Source of the DNA: Desulfacinum hydrothermale DSM 13146
GTDB lineage: Bacteria; Desulfobacterota; Syntrophobacteria; Syntrophobacterales; DSM-9756
Length of the DNA stretch: 64,000 nt
Assembly: GCF_900176285.1 (NCBI RefSeq)
Contig: NZ_FWXF01000002.1
Span: 186,001 to 250,000 of the forward strand
Direction of reading: 5' to 3'
The notes beneath the pieces are model-generated. The model worked only from the letters and a program-made list of their open reading frames with translations, searched no databases and had not been told where the DNA came from. Of the stretch, positions 61,937 through 64,000 are shown piece by piece. Both the position numbers and the translations under genes were made by a program. The number at the start of each line of letters is the position of its first letter. The first letter of the stretch is position 1.

Positions 61937-63816
61937 GATTCTTCCGGCCGCCCTTCCCCCTTCCAACGCTTGAGATAGACAAGCAAAATGGACAAGGCCG
62001 CCGGCGTCATGCCCGGAATCCGCAACGCTTGTCCCAACGAAAGGGGCCTGACGGACGAAAGCTTCTGACGCACCTCGTTGGAAAGGCCCGGGACCTGATC
62101 GTAGGAAAAGTCTTCCGGTATCCGGGTGTTTTCCAGATTCTTGAATCGCTCCGCCTCCTGCTGTTGCCGCCTCAGGTAGCCTTCGTATTTGCACTCGATC
62201 TCCACCTGCTCCCGGACCCTGTGAGAAAGCGCTGACGGCGGCGGCGCCAGGTGTTCGATGTCCTGGTAGGTGAGTTCGGGGCGCTTGAGCAGGCGATCCA
62301 GGCAAACGGCCTCATCCAACGGCGCCGAGCCGCGCCCGCTCAGATATGCATTGACCGATGGACCAGGACGAAGCCGTGTGGTCTTGAGCCGCTCCAGCTC
62401 GGCGCGGATGGCGGCGCGCCGCTCCTTGAGCTCCTTGTAGACGTCCCGGGAATGCAGGCCCAGCTCGAATCCCTTTTCCAGCAGGCGCAGATCCGCGTTG
62501 TCCTCCCGGAGCAGCAGACGGTATTCGGCCCTGGAGGTGAAGATCCGGTAGGGCTCGTTGGTTCCCCGGGTGACCAGATCATCCACCATCACAGCCATGT
62601 AGGCCTGGGATCGGTCCAGGACAAAGGGAGGACGCCCCTGGGCCTTCAACGCGGCGTTGATTCCCGCCCAGAGTCCCTGGGCGGCCGCCTCTTCGTATCC
62701 GGACGTCCCATTGATCTGTCCCGCCATGTAAAGGCCTTCCACCCGCTTGGTCTCCAGAGTGGGCTTGAGCTGGGTGGGCTGCACGAAGTCGTACTCGATG
62801 GCATAGGCGGGACGCATCACCTGGGCCTCTTCCAGGCCCGGGATGGAATGGATCAGTTCCATCTGGACTTCATAGGGCAGGGAATTGCCCGTACCACTGG
62901 CGTAGATCTCTTCCGTATCCAGCCCCTCGGGTTCCAGGATGATCTGGTGTTCCTCCTTGTGGGGAAATTTCATGACCTTGTCTTCCAGCGACGGACAATA
63001 GCGGGCCGAAACCCCTTGAATGGTTCCGTTGTAAAGGGGCGAAAGATGAATGTGGCGGCGCACCACCTGGTGGGTTCGCTGGTGGGTCCGGCCCACGTAG
63101 CACGAAACCTGCGGCAGTTCGATGCGGTCCGTAAAGAGCGAAAAGGGACTGGGATCGGGGTCTCCTTCCTGCTTGTGGAAGCGGGTAAAGTCGATGGATC
63201 TTCGGGCTATGCGCGCCGGTGTTCCGGTTTTCATGCGACCCAGTGCTAAGCCAAGGGCCTGCAGTTGGTCCGCCAGCGCAAGGGAAGGAAATTCTCCCGC
63301 CCGTCCGGCGGGGATGCGGGATCGTCCGATGTGGATGAGGCCATGGAGAAAGGTTCCGGTGGCCAAGACCACGGCGGCCCCACCATGAAAGACCCCCAGC
63401 TGGTCCACCACACCCCGCACCCTGCCACCTTCCACCACCAGCTGTTCCACCAGGGCCTGCTTGATTTCCAGGTTTTCTTCCCGCTCCAGCGCGTGCTTCA
63501 TCAGGGTCCGATACCGGACCTTGTCGTTCTGGGTCCGGGTACCGCGGACCGCAGGGCCTTTCTTGGTGTTGAGCCGACGGAACTGGATGGCCGTCTTGTC
63601 GCTGATGCGGGCCATCATGCCCCCCAGGGCGTCGATCTCCTTGACCAGATGCCCCTTGCCGATCCCGCCCACCGAAGGCGAACAGGGCATGTGTGCCACA
63701 GTGTCCAGATAGATGCTGAGCAGCAGGGTTCGGCATCCCATGCGCGAAGCCGCCAAGGCGGCTTCGCATCCGGCATGGCCCGCTCCGATCACGATCACCT
63801 CATAGTGCCCGCTCAT
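61930..63816 (-). CDS. mnmG: tRNA uridine-5-carboxymethylaminomethyl synthesis protein MnmG (GidA)
   Basis: This FAD protein works with MnmE to modify U34 of several tRNAs. The FAD motif [21 protein letters not shown] and family motifs [24 protein letters not shown] (in part) and [22 protein letters not shown] are intact. The C-terminal GidA-associated domain contains [22 protein letters not shown] 63816 gives 628 residues, standard for the family; a GTG at 63852 is possible. mnmE and rsmG are not seen, the gene being near the end of the window. Confidence 0.97.
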   Translation of the reverse strand: MSGHYEVIVIGAGHAGCEAALAASRMGCRTLLLSIYLDTVAHMPCSPSVGGIGKGHLVKEIDALGGMMARISDKTAIQFRRLNTKKGPAVRGTRTQNDKVRYRTLMKHALEREENLEIKQALVEQLVVEGGRVRGVVDQLGVFHGGAAVVLATGTFLHGLIHIGRSRIPAGRAGEFPSLALADQLQALGLALGRMKTGTPARIARRSIDFTRFHKQEGDPDPSPFSLFTDRIELPQVSCYVGRTHQRTHQVVRRHIHLSPLYNGTIQGVSARYCPSLEDKVMKFPHKEEHQIILEPEGLDTEEIYASGTGNSLPYEVQMELIHSIPGLEEAQVMRPAYAIEYDFVQPTQLKPTLETKRVEGLYMAGQINGTSGYEEAAAQGLWAGINAALKAQGRPPFVLDRSQAYMAVMVDDLVTRGTNEPYRIFTSRAEYRLLLREDNADLRLLEKGFELGLHSRDVYKELKERRAAIRAELERLKTTRLRPGPSVNAYLSGRGSAPLDEAVCLDRLLKRPELTYQDIEHLAPPPSALSHRVREQVEIECKYEGYLRRQQQEAERFKNLENTRIPEDFSYDQVPGLSNEVRQKLSSVRPLSLGQALRIPGMTPAALSILLVYLKRWKGEGRPEESE

Positions 63817-64000
63817 CTTGGATCGTTCCTCGATTATGGTATAAACCTCCACCAGGCAAGGCCGTCATAGCGACGGATGAACGACGCCGAAGCCAGGTGA
63901 GCGACAGGCGCGCGAAACGCCAACCACTGCCCCCTCACCCAACACGCTTTGCGTCGACTGTTCAGATGCCCCCCCCCGGAACCGTCCCCGCCCAGCCGGC

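Overview
The window (about 60% GC) reads as chromosome of a motile, piliated, anaerobic member of the Desulfobacterota, probably a Syntrophobacter/Desulfacinum-like sulfate reducer. That is an inference from gene content: the FlgM/DVU0524-family pair, a PxxKW cysteine-rich protein, a two-subunit 2-oxoacid:ferredoxin oxidoreductase, Etf with acyl-CoA ligase, and STT3/PglB-type glycosylation beside type IV pili. No rRNA or tRNA gene, CRISPR array, phage or insertion sequence was recognised.

1-6.1 kb: end of a rod-binding protein gene, then flgN-flgK-flgL on the + strand. A perfect hairpin separates these from flgM and its small partner on the - strand. A small Cys-rich protein and a coiled-coil diguanylate cyclase follow. 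6.3-13.9 kb (-): one long chemotaxis operon, cheR-cheD-cheY-cheX-cheB-cheY-cheA-cheZ, with many overlaps and no cheW or receptor gene. Both CheA and CheZ have unusual domain layouts. 14.1-15 kb: two genes I do not recognise. 15.3-20 kb (-): lipoprotein, flaG, a REC-SHOCT regulator, a REC-GAF-HD-GYP protein, a PilZ protein and a soluble histidine kinase. 20.6-22.7 kb: a hybrid kinase. FliA (sigma-28)-like promoters with the same spacing precede flgN, flgM and cheR.

23.2-38.1 kb: a DsbC-like disulfide isomerase, then a - strand minor-pilin operon (pilE, a small secreted protein, pilY1, fimT, pilV, pilW, pilX). Next come an STT3/PglB oligosaccharyltransferase, a lower-GC GT-C/TPR membrane protein, pilA under a good sigma-54 promoter, and a pilP-like gene carrying a one-base frameshift. 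38.1-48.9 kb (-): pilB-pilC-pilS, groES-groEL (with sigma-70 promoter, CIRCE operator and terminator), ileS and lspA. A pilR gene is not present beside pilS.

49-64 kb: a PxxKW protein with its own promoter and terminator; oxidoreductase alpha and beta subunits; then on the - strand fabH, an SDR lacking the usual Tyr/Lys, a TrmN6-like methyltransferase, a DUF1015 protein, a DUF434-type protein, a short DnaJ-like protein, a long-chain acyl-CoA ligase, etfB-etfA and mnmG.

Taken together, the first 48 kb is a surface-motility region in which flagella, chemotaxis, c-di-GMP enzymes and receptors, and (probably glycosylated) type IV pili sit side by side. The last 15 kb is carbon/electron metabolism and housekeeping.
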